DNA of 64,000 nucleotides from Verrucomicrobiota bacterium. Lineage in GTDB: Bacteria > Verrucomicrobiota > Kiritimatiellia > CAIVKH01. Shown piece by piece: positions 1 to 7,421 of this stretch. Within the stretch, counting starts at the first letter, position 1. Every line of letters starts with the position of its first letter. A program made the position numbers and the translations under genes. The stretch is from NCBI GenBank assembly GCA_024233345.1, contig JACKPT010000001.1, positions 62,001-126,000 of the forward strand, written 5' to 3'. The notes under the pieces were generated by a model. It saw only the letters and a list, made by a program, of their open reading frames with translations, was not told where the DNA came from and made no database searches.

Positions 1-1179
1 CGGCCGGATGCCCGGCGCAAGCTGATCGCGGCCGTGGCGCGAAAAAACGGACGTCATCACAAGACCCATCCCTTGGCCCCCCTCTACGCCACCGTCTATG
101 ACCGGGTGCGGGACAAACTGGCCCGTGAGCCGGTGGAAGACTTTCGCATCGATTTTGAAGATGGGTTCGGCAACCGCTCCGAAAAGGAAGAGGATGAACA
201 GGCGGTCCGGGCGGCCCTGGAAGTGGCCAAGGGGATGCGGCAGAAAAGTCTCCCCCCCTTTATCGGGTTTCGTATCAAACCGCTGTCCCAGGAATTAAAG
301 TCCCGGGCGATGCGCACCATGGATCTCTTCCTGACCGCTCTGCTCTCCCAGACCGGCGGGGAGTTGCCGGAAAATTTTGTGGTGACCCTGCCCAAGGTGA
401 CAATTCCCGAGCAGGTCGAGGCGGTGGTGGGGCTGCTCGGAAAAATCGAAAAACGTTTCCGGATGCCGGATGGCTCGATCAAAATCGAGCTGATGGTGGA
501 AACTCCGCAGTCCATCCTGAACGCGAAGGGCGAGTGCACACTTCCCGGCCTGGTCGCGGTGGCGGATGGCCGGTGTAAAGCGGCTCATTTCGGGGTATAT
601 GATTATACCGCCTCGAACAGTATCACCGCCGATCACCAGCACATGGACCATCCGTCCTGTGATTTTGCCCGGCACATGATGAAAACCTCCCTCGCGGGTA
701 CCGGGGTGTGGATATCGGATGGGGCCACCAATATTCTTCCCGTCGGGCCGCACCGCGCCCCCAAGGGAAAGACCTTGACCGCTCGCCAGAAAAAGGAAAA
801 TGCCGAGGTGGTCCATCGCGCGTGGCGCGTCATGTTCGGTCATGTCAACCATTCCCTGAAACACGCCTATTACCAGGGGTGGGACCTGCATCCGGCCCAA
901 TTTCCCATCCGCTACGCGGCAGTCTACCTGTTCTTTCTCACCGGCCTCGAAGCCTCCTCCATCCGCCTCAAAACCTTTATCGAAAAAGCCGCTCAGGCCA
1001 CGTTGATCGGGGATGTCTTTGACGATGCCGCGACCGGGCAGGGGTTGTTAAATTATTTTCTGCGCGGCATCAATTGCGGTGCACTGACCGAGCAGGAAGC
1101 GACCGCGACCGGTCTCACCATCGCCGAGCTGCATGAACGCTCGTTCGTCAAAATTCTTGATGCCCGAAAGATGAGGTAA
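1..1179 (+). CDS. DUF6986-type aldolase/citrate-lyase-like protein (5' partial)
   Basis: The reading frame is open to base 1 and residues before the first possible start (GTG at 34) look like coding sequence, so the gene probably begins outside the window. The protein resembles the HpcH/HpaI aldolase-citrate lyase TIM-barrel group, in the DUF6986 branch. Visible features are an acidic 'RIDFEDGFG' strand near residue 40, 'IELMVETPQSI' near 150 and 'HFGVYDYTAS' near 185, which resemble the metal and substrate-binding strands of that fold. It lies six bases before a 5-hydroxyisourate hydrolase gene. DUF6986 proteins are known to me from purine-degradation clusters, so a role in urate or allantoin breakdown is likely. 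The exact reaction is not established from sequence; family assignment is moderately sure. Confidence 0.7.
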   Translation, partial: RPDARRKLIAAVARKNGRHHKTHPLAPLYATVYDRVRDKLAREPVEDFRIDFEDGFGNRSEKEEDEQAVRAALEVAKGMRQKSLPPFIGFRIKPLSQELKSRAMRTMDLFLTALLSQTGGELPENFVVTLPKVTIPEQVEAVVGLLGKIEKRFRMPDGSIKIELMVETPQSILNAKGECTLPGLVAVADGRCKAAHFGVYDYTASNSITADHQHMDHPSCDFARHMMKTSLAGTGVWISDGATNILPVGPHRAPKGKTLTARQKKENAEVVHRAWRVMFGHVNHSLKHAYYQGWDLHPAQFPIRYAAVYLFFLTGLEASSIRLKTFIEKAAQATLIGDVFDDAATGQGLLNYFLRGINCGALTEQEATATGLTIAELHERSFVKILDARKMR

Positions 1180-1185
1180 GCTGCC

Positions 1186-1536
1186 ATGCGTCGATCTCCG
1201 ATTACCACCCATGTCCTGGATACCGCCCGGGGAAAGCCTGCCCCCGGGGTTCCGGTGCGGCTGGAATATAAAGGTATGGAAGGCAAATGGCTGCTGGTCG
1301 GGCAGGCCCGGACCGATGACGATGGCCGACTGATGGCATGGCTGCCCGAGGCGTTTGAGCTTCGCGGCGGCTACTATCGAATGCTGTTCGATCTCGCCAC
1401 TTATGCCACCGACTCCGGCCAGGAGGCTTTCTATCCCTATGCCCATATTGCCTTCGAGGTAAAGGACACCAAAGCCCACTACCATATCCCCCTGCTCTGG
1501 AGCCCCTTCGGCTATTCCACCTATCGCGGCTCGTAA
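1186..1536 (+). CDS. uraH: 5-hydroxyisourate hydrolase (transthyretin-like)
   Basis: Converts 5-hydroxyisourate, the product of urate oxidation, to OHCU in purine degradation. The 116-residue length is normal for the family. Family signatures are the N-terminal 'ITTHVLDTARGKPA' strand (residues 6-19), which supplies an active-site His, a central 'DDDGR' turn, 'YPYAHIAFEV' and the C-terminal 'YRGS' tetrapeptide that completes the tetramer active site. There is no signal peptide, so it is cytoplasmic. It begins six bases after the DUF6986 gene stop and is probably co-transcribed with it. No urate oxidase or OHCU decarboxylase is visible here; these may lie upstream of the window. Confidence 0.95.
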   Translation: MRRSPITTHVLDTARGKPAPGVPVRLEYKGMEGKWLLVGQARTDDDGRLMAWLPEAFELRGGYYRMLFDLATYATDSGQEAFYPYAHIAFEVKDTKAHYHIPLLWSPFGYSTYRGS

Positions 1537-1633
1537 GCCACCGCCGTCCATCGCTGAACCCGGCCCGGGGGATTGACAAAGCCCCGGTCCCCATTTCACA
1601 GTGCACAGGTCAACCAACACCAAGGAGGCGGGT

Positions 1634-2260
1634 ATGAAGAAATATGCAGTCGAATTCATTGGAACCTTTTTTCTCGTTTTTACTGTCGGCATGTGTGTGC
1701 TCGATCCGGGCGCAGGGAATCTCGCCCCCCTGGCCATTGGTTCGGTGCTGGCGATCATGATTTTCTCGGGAGGCCATGTCTCGGGGGCTCATTATAATCC
1801 GGCCGTGACCACCGCGGTGACGGTTCGCGGTCGCGCGGCGATTTCGGACCTGGCCGGTTACTGGGGTGCACAGGTGATTGCCGGAGCCATTGCAGCCTTT
1901 CTGGTGCTCTGGTTCAAGGGGAGTCCCGCCGGCGAGTTGCTGGTCCTGGAGATGCCCAAGGCGCTCGCCGCAGAGTTTCTGTTTACCTTTGCCCTGGCCA
2001 ATACAGTGATCAATGTCGCCACCGCGAAAGGAACCTCCGGCAACTCGTTCTATGGGCTCGCCATCGGGTTCACGGTGCTTGCCGGCGCCTATGCCGTGGG
2101 GGGGGTCTCCGGAGGAGCCTTCAATCCTGCCGTTACGGTTGGCCTGGTCATCATGGGCAAACTCACGGCTGCCCAGATGGGAGCCTACATCGCGGTCCAG
2201 CTGCTCGCGGGCGCCGCTGCGGGAACCTTGTACAAGGTCATCAACCCAGACGACCGCTGA
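1634..2260 (+). CDS. Aquaporin / MIP-family channel
   Basis: A 208-residue polytopic membrane protein with the two NPA half-helix motifs that define the MIP family: 'HYNPAVT' near residue 55 and 'FNPAVT' near residue 170. About six transmembrane segments can be traced between them, with the usual internal pseudo-repeat. It should conduct water and possibly small neutral solutes across the inner membrane; residues deciding water versus glycerol selectivity cannot be judged by eye. The ATG at 1634 is chosen because AAGGAGG lies just upstream; an in-frame upstream start at 1601 has no such site. The gene follows the purine-degradation pair by about 100 bases, and a functional link is possible but unproven. 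Confidence 0.93.
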   Translation: MKKYAVEFIGTFFLVFTVGMCVLDPGAGNLAPLAIGSVLAIMIFSGGHVSGAHYNPAVTTAVTVRGRAAISDLAGYWGAQVIAGAIAAFLVLWFKGSPAGELLVLEMPKALAAEFLFTFALANTVINVATAKGTSGNSFYGLAIGFTVLAGAYAVGGVSGGAFNPAVTVGLVIMGKLTAAQMGAYIAVQLLAGAAAGTLYKVINPDDR

Positions 2261-2321
2261 TCAACCCGGAAGAACGAGCACCTCAAGCACTGCAGCCTGC
2301 CAGGACCACGCTACTACGGAT

Positions 2322-3329
2322 TCAATGTTTGCGCGACTTCTGTGGGTTCGGATCTCGAGTGGAGCCGCTCGTTAGGACTTTTTTGGTCTTCCTCGTCCTA
2401 TACTCGCCCTTCGGCTCATGAACCGCTGGATACTTGTCCATCCATGACAAGTTTTTACCAATTACGAGTTCTTCCATGGTCGCATGATGAGTGTTGTTCA
2501 TCGGAATCAGACGCATGTGAAAGCCATGCCTGCGGGCCATGGCTTTTACTTCATTTGCATTGTCATAGGTCATCAGAAAATCACCCTTTATTGACTCGCA
2601 CAGCGAAAAAAGGTGATCGTGATCTAGGCTGCAGTGTTTATAAAGCCTGTTCCCGGCCTTCTTCCCGCCAGCCGTGTATGGTGGATCAATAAAGAATATC
2701 GCGTTTTTCCGCTTAGCGTATTCCTCTAGTACGGACAACCCATCCTCTTGTCGAAAGATGATGCGATTCGCAATCGTCTTCATGTTGGCGAATCGGCGAG
2801 CAAGAGTGCCAGGGTACCAGCGCGAGCGAATCCCCTTGCCGTTCTCACCGTATTTCAATAGACCGGACCCTTCGGCCAATATTCCGCCGTGAAAGGTCCG
2901 ATTCTTCAGAATGGTATGAAAAGCCTTTTCTTTGGTATCGACGTCTGTTTTTGAAATCTCACGAATGACTGACTCTCTCGTCAGGTCAAACTCAAGGATG
3001 CGCTTTGCTAGCCAATCTGTGTGTCCATCAACAACCGTTTTCCAAACCGCCGCAATGTCATCATCGAGTTCAACCATGACCGCGCTGCTGACCAGATTCT
3101 CGAAGAGGGCGGTCAGGCTTATGATACCACCGCCTGCAAATGGCTCCACGAGAACCTCGGGCTGGGGAACAATGGTTTCCAACCAATGTCGAAATGTTGG
3201 CACAAACCACGTCTTTCCACCCGGATATCGAAACGGGCTCCTTTGAGGGATAGAGGACACGTTGACTGGTTTGGGGGGCATTGCATCCTCGACAAAGCCA
3301 GGGAAGAGAGGTTGTTGCTTGGAGATCAT
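2322..3329 (-). CDS. D12-class N6-adenine DNA methyltransferase (RM modification subunit)
   Basis: Methylates adenine N6 in a target sequence, presumably protecting the host from the adjacent endonuclease. D12/Dam-family motifs are visible: 'FRYPGGK' (residues 33-39, SAM-binding motif X), 'VEPFAGGG' (motif I) and 'FFIDPPYTAGGK' (catalytic DPPY, motif IV), in the alpha-class order. I choose the ATG at 3329, one base after the endonuclease stop. A TTG at 3374 would add 15 residues overlapping the upstream gene and looks less likely. The local base composition is AT-richer than flanking genes, suggesting acquisition by transfer. Pairing an adenine methylase with a NotI-type endonuclease is notable because the NotI methylase itself is a cytosine N4 enzyme, as far as I recall. 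Confidence 0.92.
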   Translation of the reverse strand: MISKQQPLFPGFVEDAMPPKPVNVSSIPQRSPFRYPGGKTWFVPTFRHWLETIVPQPEVLVEPFAGGGIISLTALFENLVSSAVMVELDDDIAAVWKTVVDGHTDWLAKRILEFDLTRESVIREISKTDVDTKEKAFHTILKNRTFHGGILAEGSGLLKYGENGKGIRSRWYPGTLARRFANMKTIANRIIFRQEDGLSVLEEYAKRKNAIFFIDPPYTAGGKKAGNRLYKHCSLDHDHLFSLCESIKGDFLMTYDNANEVKAMARRHGFHMRLIPMNNTHHATMEELVIGKNLSWMDKYPAVHEPKGEYRTRKTKKVLTSGSTRDPNPQKSRKH

Positions 3330-3330
3330 T

Positions 3331-4212
3331 TCAAAAAGGCTTTTCGATTGTCTTGTTCGTCGGGGGTGTTTCAAGTTGCTCGTCCAGTCTATCCTGAAGC
3401 AACTTCATAAAATCATCAATTTTCCCAGGCACGGGTGTGGTAATTGAAAGGAGCGCGGGTTCAAATTCCGTGAATACCTCATCAATCTTTGTTAGTCTGT
3501 ATCTCTCCTGCCCATCCACCTTCGTCAAGGTGAGGTCGTAAATGAGCCAAGCCATGTCCGCTCTCCGCTTGCTTACTTGCTTCAAACGAGGAAGTGTGTC
3601 GAAGAAACTCTTGTCCAGGGCAACGGCAGATTTCTTTCGCCATGAATGCAAGATGCCGCCCTTAAAAAGAAGTTGTGGGGCAAGTCGCTTACGTGAGGAT
3701 GAAAGATAATCAGGGCGCGGGTAGTTTGGCTGATCCGACCAATTCATTGTTGCCCGTGCTTTTGGGTCCTTCATGTAGTACTCAAATGGATCGCGTACAT
3801 TTCCTGAAATATAGACGGCTTGGATTTCGAGTGCTCCGAAATCCAGAACCTTGCCAGCATCGTCGTATGCAACAAGAACGACGTCGATATTTCCGGCAGA
3901 TTTCCCATTTGCGTCGTTTAAGCGAACTTCAGTGAGCGAACTCCATGCCGTACCTTCATCGAAAAAGAAAGATGCTGCATCATCCGTAATGAGCCAATCC
4001 TCTCTAAACCGTATGGGGCATGTTATTGCCGGGGTACCATCGTGAAGGATACTACAGACGCCGAGAGGATTTTTGGCTTTATCTTTCGTGCAATTGGGCA
4101 CTTTGTTGTTGAATGGACATAGGCGCCGACTGCGGTATCGATTTGCGCTTGCAGACCGGTTGGTGAGAATCTGCCCGAAAACCTCTGCAAGTGGTTGTGT
4201 TGGCTCTTTCAT
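3331..4212 (-). CDS. NotI-family type II restriction endonuclease
   Basis: A 293-residue protein matching the NotI restriction family. Four cysteines (C32, C41, C53, C65, in 'LCPF', 'NCTK', 'GVCSI' and 'TCPIRF') reproduce the Cys4 iron-binding fold known at the NotI N-terminus. The putative catalytic core is E95, D110, E129 and Q131 ('TEVRL', 'GNIDVVLV', 'ALEIQ'), close in order and spacing to the NotI active site. It should cut DNA at a specific, probably GC-rich, site that cannot be read from sequence. It is the upstream gene of the RM pair, with the methylase ATG starting one base beyond its stop codon. Its AT-richer composition suggests horizontal acquisition. Confidence 0.85.
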   Translation of the reverse strand: MKEPTQPLAEVFGQILTNRSASANRYRSRRLCPFNNKVPNCTKDKAKNPLGVCSILHDGTPAITCPIRFREDWLITDDAASFFFDEGTAWSSLTEVRLNDANGKSAGNIDVVLVAYDDAGKVLDFGALEIQAVYISGNVRDPFEYYMKDPKARATMNWSDQPNYPRPDYLSSSRKRLAPQLLFKGGILHSWRKKSAVALDKSFFDTLPRLKQVSKRRADMAWLIYDLTLTKVDGQERYRLTKIDEVFTEFEPALLSITTPVPGKIDDFMKLLQDRLDEQLETPPTNKTIEKPF

Positions 4213-4601
4213 CGTATCCCTATAGTTATCGTTTTACACATGCGGAATCCTACTGCTTTCGTGACTCCTGCTCAATCACCATTCGTCCGGTCTGGAGTTG
4301 ATATGTCGTGTAAAGCTCTGGTGGTGTAAGCGTATCGGTGCATTGTCGCTACCCGCAGACCTTGTGATCTTGCTTGGCAATCTGTTTCTGTGATGTTCTC
4401 TGCCCTCCGCTTGCAGGTCGAGTAAAGCGTCTGGAGTTGGACCCTTCACCTTTCCCGCCATGCAGTGCATCTCCGCAGGAGTCAGGCCGCTCGGATGTAC
4501 ACCGGAGCCCGGCCGACTTCCGATTGATTCGTAGCACCGATTTCCGAATCGGCGTGTGACCGCAGCCGTGCTGCCACCGGAATCATTCTCGGTGTCATGG
4601 G
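4213..4601. other. Gene-free gap beside the RM cassette
   Basis: About 390 bases between the restriction gene start and the next gene. Short ORFs here have no recognisable protein character. The only structured element I see is a diverged REP-like hairpin at 4531-4557. The restriction-gene promoter should lie at the left end, but I cannot assign it with confidence. Confidence 0.5.
4531..4557 (+). repeat. Diverged single REP-like hairpin with GTAG head
   Basis: GTAG is followed by an imperfect palindrome (CACCGATT / AATCGGCGTG). The sequence resembles the left half of the REP doublets at 28.8, 31.1, 36.1 and 36.5 kb, where GTAG precedes CGCCGAT-TTCCAT-ATCGGCG. It looks like an old or degenerate copy without a partner. 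Confidence 0.5.
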
Positions 4602-5024
4602 CTACCAGACAGAGGCATGTCCCCACCGGTCCTCCGGTAACCAGGTGGTTCGACTGTCGGATTGGGTATTGACCTCGCCGTCGGAAACCTGTGCGTAAAC
4701 GGTGGGCTCAATCTCGGCGAATGAACCGGCCTGCGACCCGATGGTCGCTCCGATCCTGTTGTTATGCCGGCCCATTGCGTTGGAGTCTCTACCTCCCCGT
4801 TCGGTGAGACTGGTGATCACCTCTACGACGGTATCGTCCAGGGTGTAGGCCACAACCGCGCTGGCCAATGTGTGCCGATATGCATCGAGTGGTCCGCCCC
4901 GTCCTCCTGGCAGGTCCGAGGAGAAAACATGCCACCATGTGTACGATAGGACGAAAAGGGGGTACGCGCAGATGAGGGCGGAAACCGCAACCGCACGAAT
5001 CTGGATCTTCCTTCTCGTCTTCAT
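4602..5024 (-). CDS. Hypothetical membrane-anchored protein with DAYRH / HNNRIG motifs
   Basis: 140 residues. An N-terminal basic stretch is followed by one hydrophobic segment (about residues 10-30), so it is probably anchored or exported. The rest contains 'GPLDAYRHTLASA' near residue 45, 'MGRHNNRIGATIG' near residue 83 and a C-terminal 'TTWLPEDRW'. This 'DAxRH ... HNN.(I/V)G' arrangement resembles a small family of uncharacterised proteins (DUF6973-like, from memory), some linked to toxins or cell-wall factors. No function can be assigned. It stands alone between the RM pair and an exonuclease gene on the same strand. The motif pattern, more than the length, supports it as a real gene. Confidence 0.6.
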   Translation of the reverse strand: MKTRRKIQIRAVAVSALICAYPLFVLSYTWWHVFSSDLPGGRGGPLDAYRHTLASAVVAYTLDDTVVEVITSLTERGGRDSNAMGRHNNRIGATIGSQAGSFAEIEPTVYAQVSDGEVNTQSDSRTTWLPEDRWGHASVW

Positions 5025-5138
5025 GCCGAGCTGACTCCCGAAGCGAGTGCCGCAAAGACCGACAGGGTTGGGGGTGGGACTCCGGTTGCCTCCGCATGAT
5101 GGCGAAAGCGGTGAGGTGGTTCGTTCCCTTCCCTGGCC

Positions 5139-5966
5139 TCAGGCGGCAGTCTCCTCGTCACTTCCCGGGCTGGAGCCCACTTTGGGCGGGGCTTCCGGGA
5201 ATTTTCCCCGGAGGGCGTCGGCGAGGATATCACGGGTGTCCTGGGGGAAATTGTTGTCGATGACCCAGCGAAGGAATCCGGGTTCCATGGCGGCGAGGTC
5301 GCGGAGTTTTCGGCCCTGGTTGCGGCCGAAATTGATGATGATTTCCCCGTCCTTCCATTTCAGTTTTCCGGTCCGGTCGACAAAACTGGGGTCGCGGGGA
5401 CTGCAGAACTGGTCGAGTTCCTGAATATCCACCGGCAGGGTTTCGTATTTATCGAATTGCCCTTCGAGCACATCGATGGTGGCGATGACATCAGCGAGGG
5501 CACCGTGGGCGTCGACATGATCGCTGCCGCAATAGAACATCAGGGCGGCGGTGAGGGTACGGGGTTCCATTTTATGGAAAATCTTCTGGGCATCGATGAC
5601 CCGTCGGCCTTCCAGGGAGAAGGGTTGTCCGGCGCGGTTGAATTCCTCGACCAGGAGGGGAATATCATAGTGGATCAAGTTGTAGCCGCAGAGATCGCAA
5701 TTCTCCAGTACGCCCGCGATTTCCTCCGCCCGATCCCGGAAGGGCGGACAATCCTTCACATCGTCATCCCAGATGCCATGCACTTGCGACGCTTCCTTGG
5801 GGATGGGGCGCTCGGGGTGAACGCGAAAGGTAAAGGTTTCGCGGGTACCATCGGTTTGAATACGGACGATGGCGAGGTCGATGATCCGGTCCATACGGGG
5901 GTTGATCCCGGTGGATTCGATATCAAAGACGGCAAGGGGACGATCAGTTTTCAGTTTCCATGTCAT
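5139..5966 (-). CDS. DEDDh 3'-5' exonuclease (DnaQ/ribonuclease T-like)
   Basis: A 275-residue protein with the DEDDh nuclease motifs: 'AVFDIESTG' (ExoI, Asp and Glu), 'CGYNLIHYDIPLL' (ExoII, Asp) and 'DAHGALADVIATID' (ExoIII, His and Asp). It should remove nucleotides from the 3' end of DNA or RNA using two metal ions. The last 80 residues include 'GKLKWKDGEIIINFGRNQG', resembling a small C-terminal domain found in stand-alone members ('exonuclease domain-containing protein'). The ATG at 5966 is chosen because upstream codons (to 6167) run into a low-complexity leader overlapping the divergent gene at 6130. Cytoplasmic; role in repair or RNA turnover is inference. Confidence 0.88.
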   Translation of the reverse strand: MTWKLKTDRPLAVFDIESTGINPRMDRIIDLAIVRIQTDGTRETFTFRVHPERPIPKEASQVHGIWDDDVKDCPPFRDRAEEIAGVLENCDLCGYNLIHYDIPLLVEEFNRAGQPFSLEGRRVIDAQKIFHKMEPRTLTAALMFYCGSDHVDAHGALADVIATIDVLEGQFDKYETLPVDIQELDQFCSPRDPSFVDRTGKLKWKDGEIIINFGRNQGRKLRDLAAMEPGFLRWVIDNNFPQDTRDILADALRGKFPEAPPKVGSSPGSDEETAA

Positions 5967-6129
5967 GGCGAAAGGATAGCCGGGTTCCAAGGGGGAAGGC
6001 AAGGCTGCGTCCGGGGGACGGATTGACTGGGGGTGGCGGGTCCGGGATGTAAAATCGCGCTTTGTGTGAGGGGAGCTCCTGCGGTAAACTGGGCCGCAAG
6101 TAATCAATTGTTCCGTCGGAAAGGATCCC

Positions 6130-6672
6130 ATGAACTCAGCGGACTGCTCAATTTTATTGGATGACAATATCGCTTGCCTCGCCCAGGGGAAAGCCCTTCT
6201 GGAGGGGTTGACGGATGAACTGTTTACCCGGCCCGGGCCGACCGAACCGGTGGCCTGGGTGGGCAGTCATCTCCGACATTGCTTGGACCACTACGACAGT
6301 TTTTTTCGGGGGGTTCCGGAGGGGCGTATGGATTATGACAAGCGAGTGCGCGATCCCTCGCTGGAGACGGAGCGGGTGACGGCCATCGCCAAGATCAGCG
6401 GGTTGCTTACCGCGCTGGAGGACCTCAAGCAGTCACCCGCGGACAAGGCGGTCCTGGTGAAAATGGACTGTGGGGATAACGCCGATGAGTCGACCTGGTG
6501 GTCGGATTCCTCGCTGCGCCGGGAGCTGCAGTTTCTGATCAGCCACACCGTTCACCACTATGCGCTGATGGTACTCCTGCTCAAAGGCATGGGGGTGGAT
6601 GTGGACCCGTCCTTTGGGGTAGCGCCCTCGACCTTGCGGCATCTTCGGTCTCATGCTGCATGTGCACGGTAA
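6130..6672 (+). CDS. DinB-like four-helix protein
   Basis: 180 residues, predicted all-helical. The pattern 'VGSHLRHCLDHYDSFF' near residue 40 and 'LISHTVHHYALM' near residue 137 places three histidines as in the metal-binding DinB/YfiT fold, whose members include thiol transferases and damage-inducible proteins of unknown role. An AAGGA ribosome site precedes the ATG. Its 3' end overlaps the next gene by 13 bases, and that gene overlaps the following one by four, so three genes are probably translated together. Substrate is unknown. The family call is fairly safe; the biochemical role is not. Confidence 0.75.
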   Translation: MNSADCSILLDDNIACLAQGKALLEGLTDELFTRPGPTEPVAWVGSHLRHCLDHYDSFFRGVPEGRMDYDKRVRDPSLETERVTAIAKISGLLTALEDLKQSPADKAVLVKMDCGDNADESTWWSDSSLRRELQFLISHTVHHYALMVLLLKGMGVDVDPSFGVAPSTLRHLRSHAACAR

Positions 6673-7421
6673 CCTGGCTTTGGGAATCGGAACGGTTCAC
6701 CCTGTTGTTCAACCGGGATGAACAGCGAGCCCGTCTCCCGGCGGAGCCTCCCAGGATATGGGATGTGGACGGGCATACGATTCTCGCTCCGCGGGATGGC
6801 CAGGCGGGAGGGACCTGGCTCGCGGCGAACCGGCAGGGTTTGGTGGTTTGCCTGCTGAATTATTACGAACGGGAGCCCGGGAGCGCTTCCCGACAGGGGG
6901 AGGCTCCGGAAAGCCGGGGGCTCCTGGTGCTGGAGGCGGCAACCGGTTCGAATCTCGCGGCCCTGACCGAGTCCTTGGCCGAGCGCTCGCTGTCGAGGAT
7001 GCGCCCATTTCATTTGCTTGCCTTTGATACCCGGGCCTCCCGGGGCCGGTACTGGCTATGGGATGGTGATGAGGTGCAGGTGGCGGAGATCGATGATGCC
7101 CTTTGCCCGGTCACCACATCTTCCTATGCTTCCCAGGCAGTGGTCGCGTATCGCCGGGCCTTGTTTCATGCATGGAGGGATCGCGCGGGGGGGGCACTCT
7201 CCGTCGATGCGCTGGAGCGATATCACCACAGCCGACATCAGGAGGCGGACGCCTATTCGGTGTTCATGTCCCGGACCGATGCTCAGACGGTCAGTGTGAC
7301 CCGGGTTGAGGTCGTTCGGGATGAAGTACGGATGGTGTATCAGCCGCGCCCCCCTGAAGCGCAGGATGCCCTGTCTTTTTCCGCCGTGCTGGCCCTCACC
7401 CCGTCTGAAGCTCAGGGATGA
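6660..7421 (+). CDS. TANGO2/NRDE-family protein
   Basis: 253 residues beginning 'MCTVTW', with the family-defining Asn-Arg-Asp-Glu tetrad at residues 18-21 ('LLFNRDEQR') and a conserved 'GGTWLAANRQGLVVCLLNYY' segment near residue 50. NRDE proteins share the N-terminal-nucleophile hydrolase fold, with Cys2 as the possible nucleophile. TANGO2 relatives have been linked to haem or lipid handling, but the bacterial function is unsettled. The start at 6660 lies inside the DinB-like gene. Its stop overlaps the next start as ATGA, so coupling to the hydrolase-DedA-ATP-grasp fusion is likely. Confidence 0.85.
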   Translation: MCTVTWLWESERFTLLFNRDEQRARLPAEPPRIWDVDGHTILAPRDGQAGGTWLAANRQGLVVCLLNYYEREPGSASRQGEAPESRGLLVLEAATGSNLAALTESLAERSLSRMRPFHLLAFDTRASRGRYWLWDGDEVQVAEIDDALCPVTTSSYASQAVVAYRRALFHAWRDRAGGALSVDALERYHHSRHQEADAYSVFMSRTDAQTVSVTRVEVVRDEVRMVYQPRPPEAQDALSFSAVLALTPSEAQG

